Under the pieces are notes generated by a model that made no database searches, was not told the origin of the DNA, and worked only from the letters and a program-made list of their open reading frames with translations. 64,000 bases of DNA from Massariosphaeria phaeospora (lineage: Eukaryota > Ascomycota > Dothideomycetes > Pleosporales): positions 1,488,001 to 1,552,000 of the forward strand of contig JAADJZ010000003.1 of NCBI GenBank assembly GCA_011032825.1, written 5' to 3'. Below, piece after piece: positions 33,207-43,066 of this stretch. Both the position numbers and the translations under genes were made by a program. Each line of letters begins with the position of its first letter. Position 1 is the stretch's first letter.

Positions 33207-34691
33207 CTACAGCGCCTCGTAGTCGGGGTCAAGTTGGAGCGTTGGCGTCTTGGCCTGGTTCTTTTGCTCTTTCCACTCCGACACAATCTCCTCTCGGACG
33301 CCGCTACACCATTTCAAGAGCGCGGCATCGAATTTCTTCCACGCTTCCACATCCGTCCCGTGAACCACGCCCATGACGTCGACGTCCAGCTTGATGTCCC
33401 AGCGCAGTTCTGCCGCCTTGTTCCAGTAGCGCAGGTTGTCGGCGCACCGATACGGTTTGGCCGTGTCGGTGTGATATTGCTTGATCTCTTCAAACTGTCG
33501 GCGAGACTTCTTGACAAGAGCGTTGTGCAGGCAAACTAGCCGCAGTCCGTTTTGCAGGGCTGCCAGGAAGGGTGTAGGTAGTTCTCCGTTCCCGCCATCT
33601 GTCCACGCCGGCAAGGGCTCCGACCCAGTATCGAACGATCGAAGAAACAACAACTCGCGTTCCCTCTCCTTGCCCGTCCAATCACCCTCTCGCCACATCC
33701 AGCTCTCCCGCTCCTCATGCTCCAGCCTCTCGGTCTCGTCTTCCGTGTCGAGCAGGCTGCCAATACCTAGAACCCAGCTCTTGATGCTCGACACTTCGTA
33801 TGGTTGAACACCGCTAGCAAAATTGCGAATGGCGAGACGCTTCAGCACCTCCAAACAGTCGTACAGCTCTTTTCGAATGGTCCGCTCCGACTTGATGCTA
33901 TAAAGTCGTTGTGGTTCTTCATGCGCTGTGTAGTAGTTCTTCGCCGCTCGAATGGCCAGCGTTGTGACATCGAGTAGGTTTATACCTTGAATCTCGTGCC
34001 ACTCGTTCCCGGCCAATCCTATGTCTGCCGTGTTCTCAAAGCCTTTCTCCAACTCGACCAAGTGCTTCATAGCCTCGTCCAAAGATTCACGCAACTCCCG
34101 CCGCAGCGTTCTCATATCTGGCGGCGGGGGGACATAGACTGGCGTGTTTTTGTACGTGCTGACGGTTGGAGGCAGCATGACGGGCTCGTGCTCGTCCCAG
34201 TTGACCGAAGCGGTCTCGTCGACGGGCGACTCCACCAGGCCCTCCCCAAGATGGTCTACCTCATCGGCAGACGAGAGGGAGAGCAGCGACATGTCGCCCT
34301 CCTCGCCGGGCAGCGGAGGCTCGGAGCCACTCGCCGTCCTCGAGCCATTCTTCCTCGACTTTGCAACGCGTCCGGTGGCGGCGTCCAAGAGGCCGGTGCG
34401 CGCAAAGTAGTATTGCAGATGCGCGATGGTGCCCAGGTTCATGACGCTCTCCCGATTCTTGGCCGACTGCGAGAAGTGCGTGCCTTCTGGGCGCATGTAG
34501 CCCCTCCTCCTGCCTGGCACACCGCTGTCCGACAGACGCGAGCTGGCTGAGCGGCCGGAGACGGACGACACCGACGAGGCCGTGGACACGGAGCGGTCCA
34601 GCTGCGGCACGGCGTTCAGCGCGAGCGACGGCGATACCCACGGTTCGGGCGACGAGGCTCGCTCGGGCGGAGGAGAGGGAAACGTGTCCAT
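33207..34691 (-). CDS. Conserved fungal protein of unknown function (494 aa)
   Basis: Single frame with start ATG at 34,691 (MDTFPSPPPERASSPEPW); upstream codons are open but low-complexity and poly-Ala, so they are treated as leader. The N-terminal ~190 residues are disordered and Ser/Pro-rich, with MRPEGTHFSQSAKNRESVM followed by LGTIAHLQYYFARTGLLDA. The C-terminal ~300 residues look like a compact helical domain: VYVPPPPDMRTLRREL, ESLDEAMKHLVELEKGFE, INLLDVTTLAIRAAKNYYT, KSERTIRKELYDCLEVLKRL, NGLRLVCLHNALVKKSRRQF and RCADNLRYWNKAAELRW. This domain looks like a conserved ascomycete family without a known function; I cannot name one. No transmembrane segment was seen. Confidence 0.85.
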   Translation of the reverse strand: MDTFPSPPPERASSPEPWVSPSLALNAVPQLDRSVSTASSVSSVSGRSASSRLSDSGVPGRRRGYMRPEGTHFSQSAKNRESVMNLGTIAHLQYYFARTGLLDAATGRVAKSRKNGSRTASGSEPPLPGEEGDMSLLSLSSADEVDHLGEGLVESPVDETASVNWDEHEPVMLPPTVSTYKNTPVYVPPPPDMRTLRRELRESLDEAMKHLVELEKGFENTADIGLAGNEWHEIQGINLLDVTTLAIRAAKNYYTAHEEPQRLYSIKSERTIRKELYDCLEVLKRLAIRNFASGVQPYEVSSIKSWVLGIGSLLDTEDETERLEHEERESWMWREGDWTGKERERELLFLRSFDTGSEPLPAWTDGGNGELPTPFLAALQNGLRLVCLHNALVKKSRRQFEEIKQYHTDTAKPYRCADNLRYWNKAAELRWDIKLDVDVMGVVHGTDVEAWKKFDAALLKWCSGVREEIVSEWKEQKNQAKTPTLQLDPDYEAL

Positions 34692-36374
34692 GGCGGGCGT
34701 GGGAGGCGGACGCGGGATGGCGGGCAGCGCTGAGAGGTGCGGTGCACGAGGGCTGATAAGTCGGCAGCGGGACAGATAGGGGCCTGGCCGTGCGACGGTG
34801 TATGTATGTATCGTGGTAGACCAGTGCAGAGGGGCTGCCTGTGCACCCGAGCTTCTGCGGACAAACAGAGGGCAGACGGCGGCGGCGGCGGCGGCGGCGG
34901 CGTGGTCATGGACGTCCTGAACGGGTGGTCGGATTGATGAGGTGTCTTGTTGGAGCGCGGTTTGATTAAAGGGTTTCAAGCGAACGCGAGCACAACAACG
35001 CGTTGCGGCTTCACCGCTAGTCTCCGGTTGCGCGCTCACGGTGCCCACACCAGGCGCACAAAGGCGAGAGTCGTTGGCAGTCAACAATGCCGGGCATCAA
35101 GTACTCGGCCGGCGCCTGCGTGTGTGTGTGTGCAAGACATTACCTTTCATGTGCAACGGCGCCGGGCGAAAGCCTGACCCCGCAGCACTGTGGCGCGCCA
35201 GGGGTTTGGTGGTTAGCGCGCCACCCACCCCCGACCCCGACCCTACCACCTACCTACATACCTAAGGAGCCCTGCTTGGACGTTGTCCAGTACGATACGA
35301 GGGCCTTTGCAAAGACACAGGCAAACTACTCCGTATAGGCTTGTTGCGAACACCTGCTGGACTATCAAGAGGATTCAGGGCAGGGGGGCGGGGGCTCAGC
35401 AATCCCTGCTTGGCCATCTTTCTCCGCCAGAAACGCGGCTGGAGTCACGATGACGTATGCGAGTAGCCTTTGTAGCTGCTGCTGAGCTCAACCGACTTAC
35501 TAACACTGCACCGCGTCCTCTTCATCTTCATCCTCGTTGCTGTCTCAATCCCCACGCGCATGAAACGCTTGCTTCCAAGCACAGCCAGAATGACGAAGCG
35601 GGTGCGTGCGTCCAGCACTTTTCAGAGACACCTGGCCTGCTGTTGACCCTGCTTTGCTAGATCCAGTTCAAAGTCGGCGGCGAGGTCCAAGGTGGCTACA
35701 TACCTCCCACGCTGGTACCCGCAGTAGTATCCGTGCTGACCAGCCAGGTGTGAACTTCAGGTCGGCGGCATGCAAGCAAGCCAACCGCATCGGCGTTACA
35801 GGATGGGTGGCAAACGCTTCTGATGGCACCGCACGTCTTCGCTCGCCCGGCGCACTTGTCTGGATGCTTACAGCCCGAACCAGGTCCGCGGCGAAGCCCA
35901 AGGTAGCGACGACGCCCTCGACGAGTTCATCCAGCATCTGAACAAAGGCCCGCCGGCGGCGCACGTCTCCGGTGTGGAGCACTCGGACATGGCAGAGAAA
36001 GCGGGGGAGAGTGGATTCGAGGTCAAGTGAGCAGACGTGGAGGCGCTCCAGGGCTGTATATATGAGACAGCGCGACAAGTACGAGGGCTGCGAACAGAGC
36101 CTGGCATGGCACCAAGAAGTTAGAACACACAAGTGTCTATCAAGGGTAGCCGGCGCTCCGACTGTACCTATCCCAGGCCCTTGGTAGAGCGACAGAAGCG
36201 GACAGGAAATACGATGGTGCAAAGCGCCCCGTTAACGATGTAACGATGTCAGTCGTAAGCCCTACCATTGTCACGGTGGAGCCGCGCCGAGCCCAGTGGC
36301 CGCCCGCTTCAGCTGCTGGCTGACTCACCGAGGCGGCTGCGAATGCGAAGTTCGACTCAGCGAGAGCCCGGCCC

Positions 36375-36410
36375 GGGAGCTTTCGGGAGCTTTCGGGAGC
36401 TTTCGGAAGC
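36375..36410 (+). repeat. Decamer tandem repeat GGGAGCTTTC
   Basis: Three perfect 10-bp copies plus a GGAAGC partial copy, about 420-450 bp upstream of the alternative oxidase start. AGCT makes each unit partly palindromic. Confidence 0.8.
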
Positions 36411-36719
36411 ACGCGAGGCCCGAAGCAGCTAAGCGTCTGAACCCGCGGCGCGGACAGCGTCAGGTCCACCCGGCCAATTCTCGTCGTGGTCGATTGTCGA
36501 CCTCAACTGCTCAGCCCACGGCTAGATTCTGCATGCACGACACCTGCGAACGCTTACCTATGTGGCACGCATGCTGGCCAAAGCTCTGTTCGGGCCACCC
36601 TGTGATGCCCACTTCTTACAGCTTGCGGCGAACAAGCCCATCTATGATGACTCCTAGTAGGTCCGAAATGAAAGTCGAGGCCAAAAAGTCATGGTCGGCA
36701 CTCGCATCTTTTCAACCCG

Positions 36720-36725
36720 TATAAA
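36720..36725 (+). promoter_or_regulatory. Candidate TATA box of alternative oxidase gene
   Basis: TATAAA in a CCCGTATAAAGACC context, 108 bp upstream of the ATG at 36,828. Position and match are typical of an inducible fungal promoter; no transcription start can be shown. Confidence 0.4.
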
Positions 36726-36827
36726 GACCTGTTATCTGCCTCGTTCTGATTGCTGACCTCACTCGCCTCTCGAACCCCTTACCCAGTACATACCGAACCT
36801 AAGTGCCACGCCAGGCCATTCACCTTG

Positions 36828-38250
36828 ATGATTTCCACCAGACCAGTAGCCCGTACAGCGCTCACAGCCAAAGGGGCGTCCGCCCGGCTGCTCAACTCAC
36901 TGGCTTGCTCAGGCACGTCGAATATAGGAGTCCCACCAAGCTTCCTTAAAGTGTGCGCTTCACAACGCACGCCACCTAGTCGCCAAAGCTCTTCTACACC
37001 TGCGAGGTCGAGCGGCAAAGACTTCTTCCCAAGAAAGGAGACTGACAAAGTCAGAAAGACCGAGGCGGCATGGGCGCATCCAGGTATGGCTAGCCGTCTA
37101 GGCCGCTGGCATCCGTCCATTTGTACTGATCCGTATTGTTTAGTATACGACTACAAGCAAATGAACACCGTCGTTGTTGCTCATAGAGAGGCTAAAACCG
37201 TTTCTGATAAGGTCGCTCTCATGGCCGTCAAGGTCCTACGATGGGGGTACGCCTCTTTTCTGCCTCATACCTTCCAGTCTCCAACAAAATAGCTAACCTC
37301 TTCCAGTCTCGACCTCGCCACAGGATATAAACATGAGAAAGCGGCGGTATTACACGCCAAAGATCCGAAGGCGGCAATCGACAAGTACGCCATGACCGAG
37401 GACAAATACATGGTTCGCAACGTTTTTCTCGAGAGTGTCGCCGGGGTTCCGGGGATGGTGGCAGGCATGCTCAGGCACTTACATTCCATGCGGCGCATGA
37501 AGAGGGACAACGGATGGTGAGTACATAGTGTCCAGCGGCCAGGGGCATGATTAACGCGTACCAGGATCGAGACATTATTGGAAGAGAGCTACAACGAACG
37601 CATGCACCTCCTTACCTTCCTGAAGATGTCCCAGCCGGGTTTCTTCATGCGACTAACGGTGCTTGGTGCCCAAGGTGTTTGGTATGTAAACTTTATCTTG
37701 CACAAAGCCTCCTCCCCGTCGAGATGCTGTTCTAACTAGGGTCAATGCGAGTCACTGTATACTTGATTGTCTTGAACCCGAATGCTGACTGTTGCTGGCA
37801 GGTTTAATGCCTTATTTTTGGCGTACCTCATTAGCCCGCGCACCGTGCACCGCTTCGTGGGCTACCTAGAAGAGGAAGCGGTTATAACCTACACTCGGCA
37901 GCTGCGCGATATCGATGCTGGCCGTCTCCCAAAGTGGGAAACACTAGAAGCTCCCGAGATTGCTATCGACTACTGGAAGATGCCCGAGGGTCATCGAACC
38001 ATGCGGGACTTGCTCCTGTACAGTACGTGTATATTGTGCTGACTAGGCGAGGGTATCACGCTAACTCAACCATATAGTTCGCGCGGACGAGAGCAAGCAT
38101 CGTGAGGTTAATCATACTTTGGGGAATCTCGACCAGAACGAGGACCCCAATCCCTACTCGAGCGAATACAAGGATAACACAAAGCCTCATCCCACGAAGG
38201 ACTTAGCACACATGCGCCCGACCGGCTGGGAGCGCAGCGACATCATCTAA
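36828..38250 (+). CDS. aox: Mitochondrial alternative oxidase (ubiquinol oxidase, non-electrogenic), six exons, 359 aa
   Basis: Exons 36828-37083, 37144-37246, 37307-37516, 37565-37681, 37802-38022 and 38078-38250; the sum is 1,080 nt. The N-terminus [20 protein letters not shown] is basic, hydroxylated and acid-free, a mitochondrial presequence, followed by the [14 protein letters not shown] cleavage-region motif. Splicing gives [20 protein letters not shown] and [13 protein letters not shown]. Di-iron ligands are visible in [33 protein letters not shown] and [11 protein letters not shown], with helix [12 protein letters not shown] between. The enzyme oxidises ubiquinol and reduces O2 to water on the matrix side of the inner membrane, bypassing complexes III and IV, and is usually induced when the cytochrome path is blocked or under oxidative stress. 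The next gene downstream encodes an alcohol oxidase on the same strand. Confidence 0.97.
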
Positions 38251-39767
38251 TTCGGTAGTCTCCGGTCGATTATCCTGTTTCTACGAGCACGTACCTATTG
38301 CCTTTCTTTTCTCCACTCATGATGTTTACATTAGCCTGGCGTTGGTAGCATCTGGATGGCTCCACATGTCGGAATTTCTGGCAGCCGTAAAGGGTGAGGT
38401 ACAATGGTTGACACTCTCAGAAATATGAAGAATATATCAAGAGTTTCTGGGCCTCACGTACAGTAACGTCTAGACTAACGCGGGTGGGTACGACAGGCCC
38501 AGTCCTAGGTTCTGAGAAGCTGGTCACTCCCTAGGACAGACTCTATCCTTCAAGATACGGTAGCTTCGCCCGCCGATGCTGCGGATCGAGCGCTGCACAT
38601 GTGTTATGTACGTTATTTGCTAAGCTGGAGTCGAAGGCGGGGGTGCTGCGCCTGCCCCACTCGCGAAAGCCGCCATTCACTGCCAAGGTCATCGCCGCGA
38701 ACGGTTTGTAGGTACGAGGGCTTCCAAGTTCCCCTCACGGCTGGTACGAGTGCTGCACCCCACATCCGAGATGCCTGGAAGCAAGTCTGCTGCTGCGCTC
38801 GAGCACGAGTACTCAGTTAGACAGGACGGCTAGCCTGCCATAGTGTGCATGCATGCCCAGCAGCCCCGCGCATCAGGCTAAATCGGGTATGGCCTCCCGC
38901 GCCTCCATCAGCACCAATGGGTCCTGGGACGGCATCGAGCAGGTTCCCCCATCCGCAGTTCATTCAACAGCTCCCCGAGTGCATTCGCTGTCGTGCTTGA
39001 TGCACTCATCTACTTCCAACCCCTCCTTCTCTCAGAAGCCCCTGTCTTCAAAGTCCAATGCCTACTCCGCGAAATGGAACACGAACGAACGGACGTGAGT
39101 TCATATTCCTCTAACAACCAAAGTAGGTGTCGTCCAAGCTCGGAACTCTACGTATAGATGCGAGTCCCAGTTCCCCGCGGCGAGCTGCGGAAACGGGTCC
39201 GCACGTCCGCACCGCCACAGCTCATGCAGAGGAAAGTCTGCCAGTGACGACTACCCACTACGTTGCACGCGTTGTCCCCGCATTGAGCTGTTGGCCCGCT
39301 GCCGCGCTGAGCCCAGATGGCCTTTTATCCAAGCCCACTGCGTCGGGTCCACAGAGAACTGTGTCTGGTCCAATCGTAGACGGGGTACTTGTTGTAGCTG
39401 CGTCTGGGGGCACAGTGCGGATCCGCAACCTCACAATAAACTCCAGCCGAGCCCGTCCACACTGGTCGCTGTTGTGGACCTCTCTATGGCTCGTTTGTAT
39501 CCTCAAGTGGGGAGATATGCAGGGTTCACGCATGACGAGTACAGATCCCCTCCCTTGAGCTCTGCGCCGCCCAGGATTAAGCACCATCGCTGACGGTAAG
39601 TGCAGTTTAGACTACCTCAGGTGATGAATCTCTTTAGGCCGACGCGCCGCATCAGTGCGGGGTTCTGGAATTTAAGAAGACGGTGACCGCAATAGTGAAC
39701 TATCAGTGCTTTGTGGACTTGTATCATTCTGTGCTACCAACTGGGATAACTCATCAACACTCCCATT
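38251..39767. other. 1.5-kb intergenic region between alternative oxidase and alcohol oxidase
   Basis: No convincing gene, RNA or repeat was recognised. Frames of up to ~143 codons near 39,127-39,593 lack an ATG or family motif. It should contain the alcohol oxidase promoter. Confidence 0.5.
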
Positions 39768-42383
39768 ATGACGGTGCCTGATGAAGTATGTTTGGCCTGG
39801 ACCGCTTTACATGTGCGTCAACAGCTGACCGAGACTACCTAGGTCGACATCATTGTTTGCGGTGGAGGGTCGTGCGGCTGCGTAGTTGCCGGAAGATTGG
39901 CCAACCTCGACCATAGTTTACAGGTGCTCTTGATCGAGGCTGGAGAGAGCAATCTGAACAATCCATGGTAACCTCGGCAAATCCTGTTTATCAGATCTGG
40001 TAGCTGATTCGAATAAGGGTATTTCGTCCGGGTATCTATCCCCGGAACATGAAGTTGGACAGCAAGACTGCCTCTTTCTACTACTCGCGACCTTCTGAAT
40101 GGCTCGATGGGCGACGAGCTGTGGTTCCATGTGCCCATATCTTGGGCGGCGGTTCTTCCATCAATTTCATGGTAGATTCAACGTTAAACACGCTTACTTG
40201 GTCACTGACAGCCCATACAAGATGTACACTCGCGCATCGGCGTCTGATTACGATGACTTCCAGGCCAAAGGTTGGACTACCAAGGAGCTCATACCATTGA
40301 TGAGGAAACACGAGACATATCAAGTATGCTACGATTGTTGCTTGCTGCGTACCAACTGACCTTTCTACAGCGCGCCTGCAACAATCGAGATGTTCACGGT
40401 TTCGAGGTTAGCGCCGCATGGCAATCGTTCATCCCATACCGACTAACTCTTTTCTATAGGGCCCGATCAAAGTCTCATTCGGCAACTACACATATCCCAT
40501 CAAGGATGACTTCTTGCGCGCATCCGAGTCACAGGGAATTCCAACAACTGACGATCTGGAGGATTTGGTCACTGGCCACGGGGCAGAACACTGGTTGAAG
40601 TGGATCAACAGAGACACTGGACGTCGTAGTGATTCTGCGCATGGCTACATTCACAGCACTCGTGCTGTTCATCAAAACCTCCATTTGATGTGCAATACCA
40701 AGGTTGAAAAGGTAAGCCATACAGCCGCGCGCTTATATCAGCCTGCTGACAACTCTCCAGGTAGTCCTTGAGGGAGATAGAGCGGTTGGTGTGAAGACCG
40801 TCCCCACCAAACCTCTTGCACCCGGCCAATTGGTGTCAAAAATCGTACGAGCCCGCAAACAAATTATCGTCTCGGGTGGCACGCTCAGCTCTCCTCTCAT
40901 CCTCCAGCGATCTGGTATTGGTGACCCAGAGAAGCTGCGAAAGGCTGGCGTCAAGCCTCTCATCGATCTGCCGGGTGTTGGACTCAACTTTCAGGACCAT
41001 TACCTCACATTCTCTGTCTACCGCGCTAAGCCGCATGTCGAGTCTTTCGACGACTTCGTCCGCGGTGATCCCAAGGTTCAAGAGCAAGTCTTCAACCAAT
41101 GGAATCTCAATGGCACCGGGCCGTTGGCGACGAATGGCATTGATGCTGGTGTGAAGGTCAGACCAACCGAGGAGGAATTGGACATGATGGACTCATGGCC
41201 ATGCAAGGAGTTCAGAAGCGGCTGGGACTCTTATTTCAAGAACAAGCCCGATAAGCCTGTTATGCATTACTGTAAGCATCCGAGACCCTGACCGGCCGCT
41301 GAACCATAGAACACACACTGACGTATCGCAGCCGTTATTGCGGGTTGGTTCGGAGATCACAGTAAGCACTCCTTCTCTAGCTTCATAGTCAATGAGCTAA
41401 TGCTTTCCAGTGATCATGCCGCCAGGCAAATTCTTCACCATGTTCCACTTCTTGGAGTATCCCTTCTCTCGCGGGTCGACTCACATCACCTCGCCCAATT
41501 CCTACGATGCCCCTGATTTTGATGCTGGTTTCATGAACGATAAAAGAGATATGGCACCAATGGTTTGGGGATACATCAAGTCTCGAGAGACTGCTCGACG
41601 GATGGATGCTTACGCCGGCGAAGTCCAGTCCATGCATCCCTACTATGCATTCGACAGCCTAGCGAGGGCTAACGACATGGATTTGGCTACCACCAACGCG
41701 TATGCCCTGCCCGGAAACCTTACTGCGGGAATTCAGCATGGCTCTTGGACGATGCCAGTCGAGAAAGGTCGCACGCCGGAACCCAGCTTCTTGAACTCGA
41801 ACCAGCACTACGTTCAGGAAGACCTGAAGTACACCAACGAGGATATTCAGCATGTGCAAAATTGGGTTAAGCGTACGTTCGTTCTTTTGTGTATCATCCC
41901 AGGCGTGGGCTTGGCATCACATGCATGTGTGGTCCGAGCGTCATGTGACAAGCATTTCTTTCATATCATCCGCGGTGGCAGTACTCTATTTCTCTTTTGC
42001 CTATCAAGACTGACAGGCTCGTAGGACACGTCGAGACTACCTGGCACTCACTCGGTACATGCTCCATGGCGCCCAAGAACGGAAACTCGATTGTGAACCA
42101 CGGGGTCCTGGACGAGCGCTTGAATGTCCACGGGGTGAAGGGACTCAAGGTCGCTGATCTATCGATATGTCCTGATAACGTCGGGGCAAGTATTCCCTTT
42201 CCAATATAGTACGAAGCTCTCTAATTTTATTACTAGTGCAACACATACTCGACCGCGCTCCTCATCGGCGAGAAATGTGCGGTACTCACAGCTGAGGATC
42301 TCGGGTATTCTGGCTCTGCGCTTGACATGAAGGTCCCAGAATACCATGCTCCACGTGAAATTGTTGGACTTGCAAGGCTATGA
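39768..42383 (+). CDS. Alcohol (methanol-type) oxidase, GMC flavoprotein, eleven exons, 665 aa
   Basis: Exons 39768-39785, 39843-39967, 40018-40171, 40222-40323, 40371-40406, 40460-40711, 40761-41271, 41332-41361, 41411-41872, 42025-42185 and 42237-42383; the sum is 1,998 nt. Introns are 47-152 bp; intron 10 starts with GC (GCAAGT...ACTAG). The N-terminus [20 protein letters not shown] is the FAD-binding Rossmann motif. GMC signatures are [17 protein letters not shown] and [17 protein letters not shown]. The active-site region is [13 protein letters not shown] with His, followed by [16 protein letters not shown]. Length (665) matches methylotrophic yeast alcohol oxidases (about 663). The C-terminal ARL fits the peroxisomal PTS1 pattern (S/A/C)(K/R/H)(L/M). 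It oxidises short primary alcohols to aldehydes, producing H2O2. Filamentous plant-associated fungi carry this enzyme; the real substrate here is unknown. Confidence 0.95.
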
Positions 42384-43066
42384 GAAAAGCTTCGTATTTA
42401 CACGTTACTTGCAATATGCACTTTTCCACTGCGCATGTATCTGCTACGCTGGTGACGTCTACAGAGACGGTTCAGAGAGGAAACTATATAGCGCTGCTAC
42501 TATGCAACTCACGTACCATGCAGGATTGTGCTCCATGAGTGAAAAGTCTGGATCAGAAATGAATTGCGGGTGACAAATGCGATTTCCTGGCCGGTAGGCG
42601 GGGCGATAAGAGGTTCAGCCAACTTTTGGATAACACTTACTACTATGTCTTCACCGTGTACTGTGTTCTTGTTTGAGGATGGAAAATGCGAGAGGTACCG
42701 TATAATCTGGTGGAGGTCGGATTTGTCGATCATCGGATGTCTACTTCGGCCGCCTGCAAGCCGCGGCAGAGGGTCAGTAAGATTTGAATGATTCCACTTA
42801 ACCGCAGCTGAGTAGTCAAAACCTGCCTAAGCGCTATCCTCCCAAGATACCCGCTGTCCGCTATACTGTACAGAGGGTGGGATCGACAAATCCGACCTTC
42901 ACCAGATTATACGGTAGTGGGACTGGGTCGATTGTGACTTTGTGGCCCTGGAACCCGGTAGCGCCAAGACATCGCTAACCCGATCCATCGTAGGGCAACT
43001 GATCCGTGTGGACGCTCTTCCTTCGAAAGTTCCATTTGTTCCGCGTTACGTTAACAGACAACCACC
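42384..43066. promoter_or_regulatory. Intergenic region upstream of CHL1-type helicase, mostly MITE and leader
   Basis: A 683-bp gap holding the alcohol oxidase 3' region, a 217-bp MITE (42,698-42,914) and only 152 bp of unique sequence before the helicase ATG. The MITE therefore occupies the likely promoter. Confidence 0.5.
42698..42914. mobile_element. 217-bp Tc1/mariner-type MITE with 34-bp TIRs and TA target duplication
   Basis: TIR 42,698-42,731 (CCGTATAATCTGGTGGAGG...) and 42,881-42,914 are reverse complements at 33 of 34 positions. TA flanks both ends (42,696-42,697 and 42,915-42,916). The interior has no coding capacity. The TIRs do not resemble those of the 23.4-kb Tc1-like element, so the mobilising transposase is not in this window. 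Confidence 0.9.

Larger units (their letters stand above)
34692..36827. other. 2.1-kb intergenic region with simple repeats
   Basis: Contains the promoter of the 33,207-34,691 gene, including eight GGC/GCG trinucleotides at 34,878-34,901, a short GTGTGT run near 35,120, three tandem copies of GGGAGCTTTC at 36,375-36,404, and the alternative oxidase promoter. Several open frames of 100-184 codons exist, but none shows a family motif. Confidence 0.5.

Noticed and set aside
35668..36222. 184-codon minus-strand frame
   Set aside because: Cys/His/Leu mixture without motif in an otherwise gene-poor 2.1-kb region; equally long frames overlap on the other strand.
36750..36827. Upstream extension of alternative oxidase
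   Set aside because: The open frame before 36,828 begins without ATG; the ATG at 36,828 gives a textbook mitochondrial presequence.
39127..39593. Frames of 100-143 codons upstream of alcohol oxidase
   Set aside because: One opens on GTG rather than ATG, overlapping frames exist on both strands, and no domain resemblance was found.
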